A stretch of 64,000 bases of DNA from positions 73,923,497 to 73,987,496 of the forward strand of contig CM039502.1 in NCBI GenBank assembly GCA_022432975.1, written 5' to 3'. This document shows, piece by piece, positions 34,504 through 46,537 of the stretch. The DNA comes from Begonia masoniana. Its lineage: Eukaryota; Streptophyta; Magnoliopsida; Cucurbitales; Begoniaceae. The translations under genes and the position numbers were made by a program. The notes beneath the pieces are model-generated. The model had not been told where the DNA came from and searched no databases. It saw nothing but the letters and a program-made list of their open reading frames with translations. Numbering within the stretch: position 1 is the first letter of the stretch; each line of letters opens with the position of its first letter.

Positions 34504-35810
34504 AGTGAGTCGACTAAATTAAATAGAAACATATTTTATTTTCAGCATTATGTTCAAGTTGATAAATTAACAACATATAATAATCAAATAAAAATGGTGT
34601 CATTCATGATCCGCAAACATATCATATCTTATGCATTTACATTAAAAATGACAATACTTGACGATCGCAAAAACTATGAAAAACTCTTTGATCAGGTTTA
34701 CAGATTCAAAACCCAAAGACACGACACATACAACTGTCCTATTACCCATTTTCACAACATATAAATAAAAGAAAATTAAAAGAATGAACATGCTTAGTTT
34801 TAAATGTATTTGATGAAAGTAAATTTTTAATAAGAATATATTGCGCATAAAATTAAATTTCTAACTCAAGTAGACCTACCACTAATCAAGGCCAATAATT
34901 CCAAGAGTCCGAATTTGAAGATCTCAATTTTTTATTTAATAAGTGGGTACTTATCCAAAAATAAAGTTGGAAAATTTTGAGTCAAAACTTTATACTCAAA
35001 CTTCCAAAATTTTCTCTTAAAAGGAGTCCTTCATTATTTGGGTAATTTTATCCATTAAATTTTCAATTTTTCTTTCCTTAAAATAGCTCATTTTCAATTG
35101 GGCAAATTATCACAATTTTTTGGGTCAAATTAGGATCTGGGCCACGGCCCATAAGGGATTGGGTCAGGGCCTGTCCAACAAAGTTGGGCCACAACCAACT
35201 AGTGCCTGGACCGTGGTCCACACTCTGTCTGGACCGCGGCACAACAAACAGAGAAGACAACATCGTCTTCACAACGCTGTCTGCAACTCAGCGCTAAGCA
35301 CGCCAGTCACCGGCGACTCCAGAGGTCGAATTGGATAGAAAATCCCAAGGCCGAACTCGGAATAAGTTATTACATTAAAAACACAAACTTCAATCCGAGT
35401 TTCATGAACATTACAGCGGGAAGAGTTCTACCTTCGGTCGAAGTTTCCACCGACCGCCGAGAACTCGATTTCAACGCGAAAGTCCGTCGTTTTTCCTCGC
35501 CAAAATGCTCGAAAAACACCCAACATTAACCATGATCAACACGTTTCCTAACAGAGGGAAAAGTTGGATTTTTTTCTTACATTTTTCAGGTTCTGATTTA
35601 TGCCCTTTGTGCCAACTGGTCAACACAGACAACGCTGGCAAGAAATTCGCAACACTGGCCATCCAAAAATCCTTCAACAGGCAGAGGAAGAAATTTTAGC
35701 CTAAGTTCCCAAAATTTTGACATAGGACAATATCACAGAGGAAGAAAATTTGTTTACTGAACTCAGCCGTGCTTCCATTCCAATTGCAGAACCCAAAGGC
35801 CAAATGCTTT
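34504..35810. other. non-coding; right half looks like an LTR fragment
   Basis: 34504-35080 shows nothing. 35085-35810 has GGGCC-rich and CCGAACTC-type sequence with complementary-strand similarity in style to 6400-6900 (GGGTCAGG, GGGCCAAG motifs), so an old gypsy LTR piece in minus orientation is possible. Element 3 is inserted at its right edge. Confidence 0.3.
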
Positions 35811-35815
35811 AAAAG

Positions 35816-37151
35816 TGTCATGCCCCAAATTGGACCCAGCAGAACGAGGGACGATCGATCCAAAAATCGAGTCAATTATCCAACTCTAAATCTTATACAC
35901 TTAAAAAAAACACGTAGTAGAAAGTTTATAAACTAAAATGAAGTCAGAGTACAAAATATAAATTAAACACGATCGACAAGAGATCAAATAATATGATGAT
36001 ATACGTTCAACCGAGATAAAAAAGTACCATACGACTTCTAATTTTTCAAAAATTTCTAACCTTAAAAATTAAAAATGAAACCTATAGAAAATTCTCGTTT
36101 CCTCGCTGATAACTAGAACTCTTATTGATTTGATCTTGAAAAAAAATAGTAGTCGTTTGGGGTGAGTCGACTAAACTCAATGGAGGTAGAGTTTATTCCA
36201 GCAGTCATAAAATATTATGCATAAATTTAATAAAAATATAATTATGCAATTTCAATAGATGTTCGGTGAAAATGGAGCCTCTCATGGACCCCGAGCACAC
36301 TGAGCTATAGGTCAAAACATCGACATTAGGCAGTCGCACGCCATAATTACCTTGATCAGGTTTAGGGTTTCCCGCACAAGAACATGACTCTTCAGCTGTC
36401 CTATTACTTCTAGTTAAAACTACACAATTTTTATCAATGATAAAATATGCAGTTGATAAATGTGTAAAAGAACAAAGTACAAAATTAAATAAACATTTTA
36501 TGCTAAATAAATAAATTTAATTAATTAATTAAAAATAATACTTAACCGAAAATAAAATAAACTCCTACCTCGATTGCGCTTACAACATGTCAATAAATTC
36601 AAAAGTCCAAGTTAACGAGTCCACACTTTAATTCAATAAATTGGTACCTTGGAAAAATCAAACTTTTCTTCATCCAAAATCTGCAGGAATGGAAGTTACA
36701 AAAAATTCATCAATTATTAGGGAAGAATTTCATAAAACTCTCAAGGATTTCTCCAAATATCAAAACCAAGATTAAGAGGAAGCTTGACTTACTGGGATCA
36801 ATCTTTTTCTTCTCTGCAAAATCTCAAATTGAACCTTAAATACTTGCAAATCATTCGTTGGGAGAGAGATGAAATATGGCAGAGAGGAGGCCTTTCAATA
36901 GGTAGAAAATAATTTAGGCAAAAAGAGAGTTGCAGATGGCGTTAAAGGAAAGAGAGAAATGTGGGCGTAATCTTTCTCTTCTTCAAGCGGCGCCTTCAGC
37001 AGGAGAGGGTTTTCTGGCGAAAAATTTAACAAGAAGATGGTTTTATAAAAAGAGGGAGAAAAGTTGTACACGTGATAATTTAATGAGGGAAGGTAAATTA
37101 CCTTTTTGTCCTATGACGTTTTCTCCCCCAAATCAATTTGTGGGTTTCACA
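35816..37151 (-). repeat. 3' LTR of element 3
   Basis: TGTCATGCCCCAAATTGG at the left; ends GGGTTTCACA. 1336 bp, against 1339 bp for the right LTR once Cassandra and its duplicated target are removed. It has the uninterrupted target CTAGAACTC where Cassandra lies in the other copy, near 36113. Confidence 0.92.
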
Positions 37152-40100
37152 TTCTCCCCCACTTAATGAAATTTCGTCCTCGAAATTTGGATCAACTATG
37201 GTCACATCACTAAATAGGTGGTGATATTTTATTCTCATCTCCGATTCAAGTTCCCAAGGGCTTTCTCTTTTACTGTAATTCTTCTATTGTACTCTACTAA
37301 GGGTACCTCACGACGACGCAATACCTTGATATCTTAGCTTAAAATTTTCTCAGGCTCCTCCTCGTTGGAGGCATTTTCCTGGATAGGTACCGTTGTCCAG
37401 GATATGACATGTGATGGGTCAAAGATATATTTTCTCAATATGGAAACATGAAAGACATTATGAACATAATTCAACTATGGTGGTAAGTCCAAACGCTAAG
37501 CCACTAAACCAACTCGATCTATGATTTGAAACGGACCAATATATCTGGGAGCCAATTTTTCTTTCACACCAAAACGACTTACACCACGACGAGGTCTTAC
37601 TTTTAAAAATACGAAGTCCTCTACTTCAAACTCGACCTCCATTCTCGAAAGATCAGCATAACTTTTCTGACGGCTGTTTGAACCTTCTCATTTGTCTTTC
37701 GAATCATATCGGGTCCGAGAGTAACACATTCCTCAGTCTCAGCCCAACATAAAGGCGACCTACAAGGTCTTCCATATAAATGAGGCGATATTCCAATACT
37801 GGTCTGGTAACTATTGTTATAGACAAACTCCACCAAAGGCAAATGGTTTATCCAACTATCTCCAAAATCCAGTAACACATGATCTCAGCATATCTTCAAG
37901 AATCTAAATAGTACGCTCCGATTGACCATCTGTTTGAGGGTGGTGTGCTGTACTCAAATTCAATTTGGTGCCCAAGGCTTTTTGGAGGCTTTCCAAAACT
38001 TTGATGTGAACCTCGGATCTCTATCAGAAACTATACTAGAGGGAACACCATGTAGACGAACAATGTTTTCAACATACAACTTACTTAACCACTTAGTTAA
38101 GGAAAAGTCCATCTTGATTGGAACAAAATAGGCCGACTTTGTTAATCTATCAACAATCATCCACACAGCATCAAATTTCTGTACTATCCTCGGCAAACCC
38201 GTTACAAAATCTATGGTAATCTTATCCCACTTTCACTCAGGAATAGGTAAGGGCTGTAATAACTCAGCTGGTCTCTGATGCTCAGCCTTAACTTGTTGAC
38301 AAATCAAACATCGGGAAACGTATACTACCACATCTGGTTTCATTCCAACCCACCAATACTGACATTTCAAGTCATGATACATTTTTGTGCTATCTGGGTG
38401 TATAGCAAATCTGGACTTGTGGGCTTCTGTTAAAACGGTTTGCCTCAACTCTGGATCTTTCGACACCACAACTCGCCTTTTGAATAACAAAAATCCATCG
38501 GGACTGACTTCCCAACCATCAAATTGTTCGCCAGACTAGATTTTCTCAAAACTTTCTTTCAATTCATCGTCAAATTTCTGCATATCTTTAACATGATGAA
38601 AGAGTGTGGGGGTAGCAATCATATTAAATACTCGAACTGTTTGATTATCTTCTTGGTAATGCAGTTCATAATCTTCTATAGTCATACACCTCTTCCAATC
38701 TTCTAACAAAAGACTAGAAAGAGATCATTGAGGGTAACGACTCGAGGCATCAGCTACAACATTAGCCTTTCCAGGATGATACTCTAATTTAAAATTATAA
38801 TCTCTCATATACTTCATCCATCGACACTGCTGGAGATTTAGATCACGCTGCGTAAATAGATATTTTAAACTCATATGGTCAAAAAATATTTCAAATTTGG
38901 CTCCATACAAATAACTTCGCCAAATCTTCAGAGCAAAAATAATAGCAGCTAACTCTAAATCGTGTGTAAGGTAATTTCGCTCATGTGTCTTTAACTGTCA
39001 AGATGCATAAGCTATTAATTTATCTTGCTGCATTAAAACGCATCTCAAACTCACTCCGAAAGTATCTATATATACTGCATACGGTAAACTTTTAGGTACT
39101 GCTAAAACTGGCGCAGTAGTCAAGCTCTTCTTATGCTCTTCAAAAGCTATCTGACATTTATCGTCCCAAATAAATTTTATATCCTTCCTGGTTAATTGAG
39201 TCAATGGCATAGCAATATAAGAAAAATTTTGGACGAACCGTCTATAATATCCAGCCAAATCCAAGAAACTCCGTACTTCAGTAACATTCTTGGGTGGTTT
39301 CCACTCTAACACCGTTTCGCTTTTGTGGGGTCTACTGAGATATCATTATGAGAAACTACATGACCTAAAAACTTCACTTATGTCATCCAAAAATCACATT
39401 TCTCTCGCTTTGCAACAAGCTGGTGTTTATGCAACGTTGGCAGGACAATTCTTAGATGTTCCATATGCTCCTCTTGAGACTTAGAATATATTAAAATATC
39501 GTCGATGAATTTCACCACGAACTGATCAAGATGAGGTTAAAGAACTTAATTCATCAGATCCATAAAAGTTGTTGGTGCATTATTCAGTCCAAACAAAAGT
39601 ACCATGAATTCATAATGTTCATATCGAGTGCGAAAAGCTGTTTTGGGAATATCCTGTTCACGAATTTTTAATTGGTGGTAGCCAGATCTCAAATCGATCT
39701 GTGAGAAGTACTTTGATCCTCCGAGCTGGTCAAATAGATCATCAATTCTTGGTAGAGGATATTTATTATTGATCTTCACGTGATTTAATTTTTGATAATC
39801 TATGCATAATCAAAGCGAACCATCCTACTTCTTTTCGAATAAGACAGGTGATCCCCACGACGAAACACTATTCCAAATAAAACCCTTTTGCAGCAAATCA
39901 TTTAGCTGGATTCTTAACTCCCTCAACTCAGCAGGAGCCATGCGGTATGGAGCAGTTGAAATTGGAGCTGTGTTTGGTACCAAGTCGATACAAAATTCAA
40001 TCTCCCGATCGGGTGGTAACCCAGGCAAAACCTCAGGAAAAACATCAGGGTAGTCGCGAACCACTGATATATCAAAATAATGTGTGACCATAACATGGTT

Positions 40101-40530
40101 GTCGGTAATAGCAAAAATATTTTCGTATAGCTCCAATCTTCTCTGACCACCCAAACAAGCTCATAAAATAAAATTAACAGGGAACATACAGGCATTACAT
40201 GGATGTATCAAAACTTTTCCATCCCCCAAAGTAAGAGTTATACTTCTCTAATGACAGTCAATTATTGCTTTATAGAGATTTAACCAATTCATACCCAGAA
40301 TCACATCAAATTGATCCATAGGCATAACTATAAGGTCGGTAGGTAGCTCGTGCTCATTAATCACAATAGCCGCATATCGAACAATGTGATTCATTTCATA
40401 TTTCTTGTTCATAGGGATACTCAAAATAAGAGGACTATTAAGTTTTTCTATAGTTACGTCTAAAGCATGAACAGAAGATGTGGAAATAAAAGAATGTGTT
40501 ACTCCAGTATCAAACAAGACATGCATCACG
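37152..40530 (-). pseudogene. protease-RT-RNase H-integrase of element 3, heavily broken
   Basis: Leftward: protease with FDTGVTHSFIS intact (40505 region) and DVILGMNWL; RT blocks [42 protein letters not shown] and FIDDILIYS (about 39500); RNase H ([23 protein letters not shown]); integrase zinc region ([23 protein letters not shown]), IVDRLTKSAYF and IVSDRDPRF, then [11 protein letters not shown] followed by a stop. The last part (37160-37620) keeps GPF-like PRYIGPFQI and a decayed chromodomain with NFEDEI. At least a dozen stops or shifts are visible. All three catalytic integrase residues appear present despite the breaks. Confidence 0.88.
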
Positions 40531-40535
40531 GTATT

Positions 40536-42165
40536 TGATGATTCTTATTTTAGAGTCATTTTATGCTAACTTTATATAAGTAAACTTAGATGAATTGAGT
40601 GATTGCAATAATAAATTGATATGGATTTACTATAAATGCTATGCAATGCTGCAGCATTAGGGCTTTGATTGAATTTAATATATTTAATGCTGATTTTCTA
40701 TTAAAAGCATGATTTTTCTCTTTAATTTGAATTTTATATTTTCATATTTGAATGCAAGGATTATAGCGGGAAAAATCAAGTTTAAAAGTGGGATTTGTTA
40801 GAGAAAATCATGGTTGCCAAAATTTGAGGATTTATTTTGATTATAATTTGATGCAGATTACTAAGAAGAGAGAGAGGAGACTACTATTAAGGAAGATCAA
40901 ATAGGTTGAAGATTTTGTGGAATAAAACAAAGCAATCGGAAGCAGTAAACAGCTGGGCAGCGGAAGACTAAAAGGGAAAGAAGAAAGCTGGGCAGCTGGG
41001 CAGCGGAAGAGGCAAAAACTTGGGCAGCAGAAAAAGACAAAATCCAGCGGTGGATATAGAAAGCAAAGCAACAGTTGATTTAAAGAACGGGCAGCGGAAG
41101 AATTCTAAAACAAAGCAGCAGAAGAAGTCTAAAATAAAATTGGGCAGCGGAAGATATACAAAGGAGCACCACTTAAAGACAAAAAATGGGCAGAGGAAAA
41201 CATGATGAATGGGCAGCACTAAAAGACGAAACTAATTCTCAACAGAGAGATTGGAGAGAGAAAAAGCAATAATCTGGAAGGAAGCAAAAAAAGAGGACAA
41301 AAATCAAGGAAAATGAGATTGGAGAGAGAAAGAGAGGATGGTATGCAAAATTAAAAAGGATTCCAGCGTGTGACTATGGGGGTGGAAGAAATTCTGGATC
41401 CAGAAGAGGGAGACGACGTTCTTCTGCATTTTCCTTCTTCTCTTATTTTTATTTTTATGTTATTATTTTTTTAGTTTTATTTAATTATGCATAGTAGCTA
41501 AACTTTAATCTTGGTTAGGACGATAGTATTTGTTGCGATATTTTGCTACGATCTTGGTTTGTTTCTGCAATTATCTATTGAACAATTATTTGTGAAATTT
41601 TCTTGCTAAGTCAGATCGTATCGATAGATAGGTTGACGATTCATGTTTATATTGTATCGACAGATAGATATAAATTTTAGATGCACGAATAATTAATCGA
41701 ATTAAATTGTTACAACGTAGTTAACATTAATTTGATTGGCGATAAGAATAGCACATATCGAAAATTCAATATTAGTTACATTCTTTCAAGGTAGAAAGAA
41801 ATTCTAATTTGAATTTACCTAGGCAATTCGAAAGAATCCTAGAAAATATTATTATTCTTGCTGTTTTTTAGATAATGCTGCAGAGCATTACCAGAGCATT
41901 AGTAGCAGAATCATCGTAACGAAGAAAATCGATCCTAGCCAAGGCTTTTTTTTATCGTTTTTACCTCTTTTATTCTGATTTACTTTGTTACATTGTCATT
42001 CTAATTTTATTTCGAATTATTTTCACTTATCATCTAATATTTTTATAAGATTTTTATAGCGATTAATTCAATTAACAATATCCTCGTGGGATCGATACTT
42101 TACTTACTCTATTACTTCGTTAGCGACACGTGCACTTGAGTGTAAAGGTGTTAAAATCACTAACA
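40536..42165 (+). repeat. 5' LTR of element 4
   Basis: 1630 bp, TGATGATTCTTATTTTAG ... CACTAACA. It contains many GGGCAGCGGAAGA-like repeats (40950-41220) on a purine-rich strand. Confidence 0.95.
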
Positions 42166-42171
42166 AGTTTT

Positions 42172-42190
42172 TGGCGCCGTTGCCGGGGAT
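42172..42190 (+). other. primer-binding site of element 4 (tRNA-Asp type)
   Basis: TGGCGCCGTTGCCGGGGAT lies six bases after the 5' LTR. It is a 19-nt match to the complement of the 3' end of plant tRNA-Asp(GTC), the usual primer of Athila/Tat elements. Confidence 0.9.
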
Positions 42191-42286
42191 TATTGTTTAG
42201 TTGTGATTATTTTGCTATAATCATTTTATTTTATTTTACGTTATTTTATTTTAGTTTGTTTATCTATTTTCAGATATTATTGATTT

Positions 42287-43552
42287 ATGCCGGACGAAGA
42301 AAACGCACAGGATCTTGTACCTTTAGATCCCGAAATTGAAAGGACTTTTAGAGAAAGAAGGAGACAACAACAACGACAACAGTATATTGAGGGAGAAAAT
42401 ATGGCGAATGCACAGGGAGAAATGAATAATGCTGGTCATGCTATAGATGACAGAGACATACCCATTCATTTTTCCATCCCCACTCTCGATGATTTAAATC
42501 TGGGTATTGTGAGACCTGACCTTCGCGCCATAAGATTTGAGCTGAAACCAGTGATGTTCCAAATGCTCCAAACTGTCGGACAATTTACTAGAGCTATCAC
42601 AGATAATCCTCATCGCCATTTGAAAGTTTTTGGAGAAGTTAGTGACTCATTTAACTTCCTTGGTGTATCTGCAGAAGCCCTGAGATTGAAACTCTTTCCA
42701 TATTCCTTGAGAGATCGCGCCAGAGATTGGTTAAATAGCATTCCTTCAGACACGATTACTACATGGGGAGATCTTGTCAAAAAGTTCATTATGAAGTATC
42801 ACCCACCAGTGAGGAATGCTAGGATGAGAAACGAGATCACTAGTTTTCTGCAAAAAGAAGGAGAATCACTCTACGAAGCATGGGATAGATTTAAAGATTT
42901 GCTGAGACAGTGCCCAAATCACGGTATACCTCACTGGATTCAACTGGAAACATTTTACAACGGATTGAATGGACAGACCCGATTGATTATTGACGCAGCA
43001 GCCAACGGAACGCTGCTATCAAAATCTTTTAATGAGGCATACGATCTGCTGGAGAGAATGGCAGTGAACAGTTATCAATGGCCATCAGACAGGAACACTT
43101 CTACAAGAAGAGCACCTGGAAGTTATGAGATAGATGAAGTAGCAGCTCTTAATGCAAAGATAGCCTCACTCGAAAATGCCATCAAAGCCATGAACAAACA
43201 GCCACAAATACGAGAGATTTCATGCATTTTCTGCGGGGAGAACCATGATGATAACTCATGCCCTACGAACCCCGAATCTGCAAATTATGTGGGGTATAGC
43301 CGAAACAATAATCCCTACTCACTGACGTACAATCCTGGATGGAGACAGCATCCAAACTGCCAATGGAATTTGCAGCAACATAATAATGCAATACCTGCAA
43401 GATCTGCTGATAATTACACCCAGAACTACACTCAGCAAATTCAGAAGCCGGTATCTCAGGAAAAACCAGACAATTTTGCAAGGAAATATGCTTCAAGAAC
43501 AGATATAATATTGCATAATTTAGCAGCTTCGATAAAGAATATTGAAACCTAG
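42287..43552 (+). CDS. gag of element 4, 421 codons to UAG
   Basis: Athila/Tat-type gag. The start is an ATG 97 bp after the primer-binding site. The product has a charged N-terminus, the core FELKPVMFQMLQ, FNFLGVSAEALRLKLFPYSL, RARDWLNSIP, WGDLVKKFIMKYHPP, LYEAWDRFKDLLRQCPNHG and FYNGLN (residues about 85-230), a coiled segment near 285-305 and a zinc motif CIFCGENHDDNSC (CX2CX3HX4C). It ends NIET-stop; the next codon continues in the same frame as the protease-bearing frame. The expected residue at the stop is Gln (CAG to TAG), so this is either a nonsense change or a readthrough site. Confidence 0.93.
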   Translation: MPDEENAQDLVPLDPEIERTFRERRRQQQRQQYIEGENMANAQGEMNNAGHAIDDRDIPIHFSIPTLDDLNLGIVRPDLRAIRFELKPVMFQMLQTVGQFTRAITDNPHRHLKVFGEVSDSFNFLGVSAEALRLKLFPYSLRDRARDWLNSIPSDTITTWGDLVKKFIMKYHPPVRNARMRNEITSFLQKEGESLYEAWDRFKDLLRQCPNHGIPHWIQLETFYNGLNGQTRLIIDAAANGTLLSKSFNEAYDLLERMAVNSYQWPSDRNTSTRRAPGSYEIDEVAALNAKIASLENAIKAMNKQPQIREISCIFCGENHDDNSCPTNPESANYVGYSRNNNPYSLTYNPGWRQHPNCQWNLQQHNNAIPARSADNYTQNYTQQIQKPVSQEKPDNFARKYASRTDIILHNLAASIKNIET

Positions 43553-44875
43553 TTGGGGCAACTAGCACAGTCTGCAAATTCGAGAAGCAGTGGACAATTA
43601 CCAAGCGACACTGAAATCCCACAGAGACCGGGAAAAGAACATTGCAATGCTATCTTATTAAGGAATGGGAGGGAGGTAGAGATTCCAGAAAAACCACAGA
43701 AGGTGGAAAAATCTAAGAATAATACCCAAGAAGGAGAAAAAGAAAAACAATTCAATACTGAGGGTTTTAAGGAACCAGAAGTGATGATTGAGAAAGAGAA
43801 TATTGAGGATGCCAAAAATAATAACCTGGAATCTGGAGAAATTAATAGCAATGCTGCAGTTCCGCCCGCAGCATCGCAACAACATCGACCTACAGAATTA
43901 CGAATCCAGAAACCTCCTCCACCGTTTCCACAGAGGCTACAAAGACACCACCAGGAAAAGCAGTTTAAAAAGTTTCTGGACGTTCTGAAGCAACTCCACA
44001 TCAATGTACCCATGGTGGAAGCATTTGAACAAATGCCAAACTATGCCAAATTCATGAAGGATGTTCTGTCTAAAAAGAGAAAGTTTGGAGAATATGAACT
44101 GGTGGCTATGACTGAGGAAACCAGCTACATATTGCAGAATAAGATTCCACCAAAGTTGGAAGACCCTGGAAGCTTCACCATTCCTTATACAATTGGCAAC
44201 AAATATTTTGGGAAGGCTCTATGTGATCTTGGAGCTAGTATCAACTTAATGCCCATGTCAATTTTTAAGAAACTGGGAATTGGAGAAGTTAGACCTACAA
44301 CTGTGACTTTTCAACTTGCTGATCGCTCACTGACTCACCCTCAAGGAAAAATAGAAGACGTGTTAGTAAAGATGGATAAGTTCATTTTCCCAGTAGACTT
44401 CATTATTTTGGATTACGAAGCAGATCATGAAGTGCCCATAATTTTGAGAAGACCTTTCTTAGCTACTGGGAGAACACTAATCGATGTCCAGAAAGGTGAA
44501 CTTACTATGCGAGTCAATGATCAGCAAATCACATTCAGTGTGCTGAAAGCAATGAAATTTCCAGACGTTGAAGATTGTTACTTGATAAAAGATGATGAAG
44601 TGCCACATGATGAAAAAAGGCATTCAGTACCAGAAAACAGCAAGAGAAAAAGCAATGTAAAGAGAAGGAAAAAGAAAAGAAAATGGCGCAACAGAGAAAT
44701 ACAAAAGCGAGTTTCTGACAGAATAATAAAAGTTTATCAATATGACACATTGGAACTACGAGATGAACAAAATGGTCAAAATTTCAAGGTAAACAGAAAG
44801 AGAGTGAAGCTTTATCATGGAGAAAAATTAACAAAAACTGCCTCAATTACTCTTGAGGATAGCAAAGAAAAGTGA
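43553..44875 (+). CDS. gag C-terminus and protease fused to an integrase-tail remnant (element 4)
   Basis: In the same frame as gag, 440 codons after the UAG. It starts with GQLAQSANSRSSGQLPSDTE, a typical Athila linker. It then has a basic, Pro-rich part, LDVLKQLHINVPMVEAFEQM and the aspartic protease with CDLGASINLMP (Asp at residue 225), LADRSLTHPQGK and PIILRRPFLATG. Instead of RT it passes into Lys/Arg-rich sequence (KSNVKRRKKKRKW) and ends with text like the extreme C-terminus of Athila pol (LRDEQNGQNFKVNRKRVKLY). RT, RNase H and the integrase core have been deleted, and the join is in frame. Translation would need UAG readthrough or internal initiation. Confidence 0.88.
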   Translation: MGQLAQSANSRSSGQLPSDTEIPQRPGKEHCNAILLRNGREVEIPEKPQKVEKSKNNTQEGEKEKQFNTEGFKEPEVMIEKENIEDAKNNNLESGEINSNAAVPPAASQQHRPTELRIQKPPPPFPQRLQRHHQEKQFKKFLDVLKQLHINVPMVEAFEQMPNYAKFMKDVLSKKRKFGEYELVAMTEETSYILQNKIPPKLEDPGSFTIPYTIGNKYFGKALCDLGASINLMPMSIFKKLGIGEVRPTTVTFQLADRSLTHPQGKIEDVLVKMDKFIFPVDFIILDYEADHEVPIILRRPFLATGRTLIDVQKGELTMRVNDQQITFSVLKAMKFPDVEDCYLIKDDEVPHDEKRHSVPENSKRKSNVKRRKKKRKWRNREIQKRVSDRIIKVYQYDTLELRDEQNGQNFKVNRKRVKLYHGEKLTKTASITLEDSKEK

Positions 44876-46537
44876 CACGGAGAAGTCTGGCTGAAGACTT
44901 GAAAAACTTAGCGCTACCAGGGAGGCAACCCTCAATAATATCCTTTTGTGTTGGTTTTTGTTTATTTTATGTTATTTTATTTTTTTTAGTTTTTGCTTTC
45001 AATAATGTTGATGCTGCAATGTTTACTGTAGCATTAAAAAAAAAAAAAAAAAATTTCAGGTCTGCACATTTAGGGAAAGAAGAAAAACCACACCACCATC
45101 CAAATGCTGCAAGCAAAGCTGCAGCATCAGCCGAGAACACAGTGTACCAGCAACAACTCATGGAAGGATTAAAGCTTCTTGATGAAAGACTAGCCAAGCT
45201 AACCTTCCCTCACTTTCCCACAATGCTGCTCCAGGACTCAAACTTTGAATCAGAACCCACAATATAATAATCCAGGGAAGTCCTAACCCCCTAGTTTTAT
45301 TTTGCTTTAATTTTTTTTTTTTTCTGAACTTCATTTTGTTTGGCAGTGGGGACACTGCCAATTTTAAGTGTGGGGGTGCATGCATGTTTAGTCTTGTGTT
45401 TAATTTGGATTTCTGGAAATTTGATGTTGATTGTTTAATGTTGATGCTTAGTTTCTATTTAATTTGAGTACTTGAAAATTGTTTAGAATATTTAATCTTG
45501 TGCTCAAGGTTGTTTAAGTTCGTTGTCCTATTTTCTTTGTTCTGTTAATTTGTTTTATTTGTTCTGTTTGGCATCTAAAAAAAAATGAATGAAACAATGA
45601 AGAACAGTGCAATTTAATTTCCTAATATCTTCTAATTTAGTAAGTTATTGAATAATGTTATTGTCACATATTATTAGAAATCAATTAAGATTTATTCCCA
45701 TTAACTTAGTCGTTTCTAACACACAAACTCCTTTTTGGTTGCTTAGGAAAATCATCCTTTCTAGATATTACAATTATATCTAAGTGTCAATAATTTAGTG
45801 CTTGATGAAAGAAATTATCAATGAAAGACTTCTTCTAAAAAAAATAATAATATATAATAAATAGTAAGTTTGGGGGTTATAAAAAAAAATAATAAAAAAA
45901 ATAATAAAAAAAAAGAAGAAAAAAAAAGTACAAAAAAAAGTGCAATTTCCTAATCTACTTTCAATTTCGAGTGAGCCTTTTGGATACTCGATGGGTAGAA
46001 ATAAATTAGAGGAACTTTGGGAGGAACTCCGTTGCATGTTTATTGACTATACTCCTCTATTTTATATGAGTATATATATCTTGAAGTGACACTATTGAGT
46101 AACCGGAGGACTTCATTACCAATGTTGTCAATCGCGTCAAAAGGTAGTGTGACTGATAGATAAAGTCAATGAAAAAAAAAAACACTTAATCCCCTCACTT
46201 ATTTAAAAATAAAATAAAATAAAGAAGAAGAATCTTTGAATGCTAATGGATTTATGAAGGATATTATAGAGTTGACATTCGATGATATGTATTGTGATTT
46301 CTAGTTTTGATGATTGAACTTAGCAATTCAAATGGAGTTTGAGCACACACACATTTTGACTAGGTTATTGGGAATTGAATCTATATTGATTGCTTTTAAT
46401 TGTGATAGTGAAATTTTTCAATAAATTACAAATTAGTAGATATTTTGGAATTATATCGATTTTGTCAATGTTACCTTGGAGATTCATTTTTGTTTGCATC
46501 ACTCGAGGACGAGTAATGGTTTAAGTTTGGGGGTATT
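44876..46537 (+). other. 3' non-coding part of element 4 with polypurine-like tracts
   Basis: The tail before the 3' LTR. A 131-codon frame at 44872-45267 has a hydrophobic stretch and a Lys run from a poly-A tract; I do not regard it as a gene. Three tracts of the polypurine type occur: AAGTGTGGGGGT (45365), AAGTTTGGGGGTTA (45867) and AAGTTTGGGGGTATT (46523), the last abutting the 3' LTR and therefore the likely primer for plus-strand synthesis. Confidence 0.65.

Noticed and set aside
44872..45267. 131-codon frame after the protease frame of element 4, possibly an env-like second gene
   Set aside because: Contains a Lys run from poly-A and lacks signal peptide plus transmembrane arrangement typical of Athila env-like proteins; probably 3' non-coding sequence.
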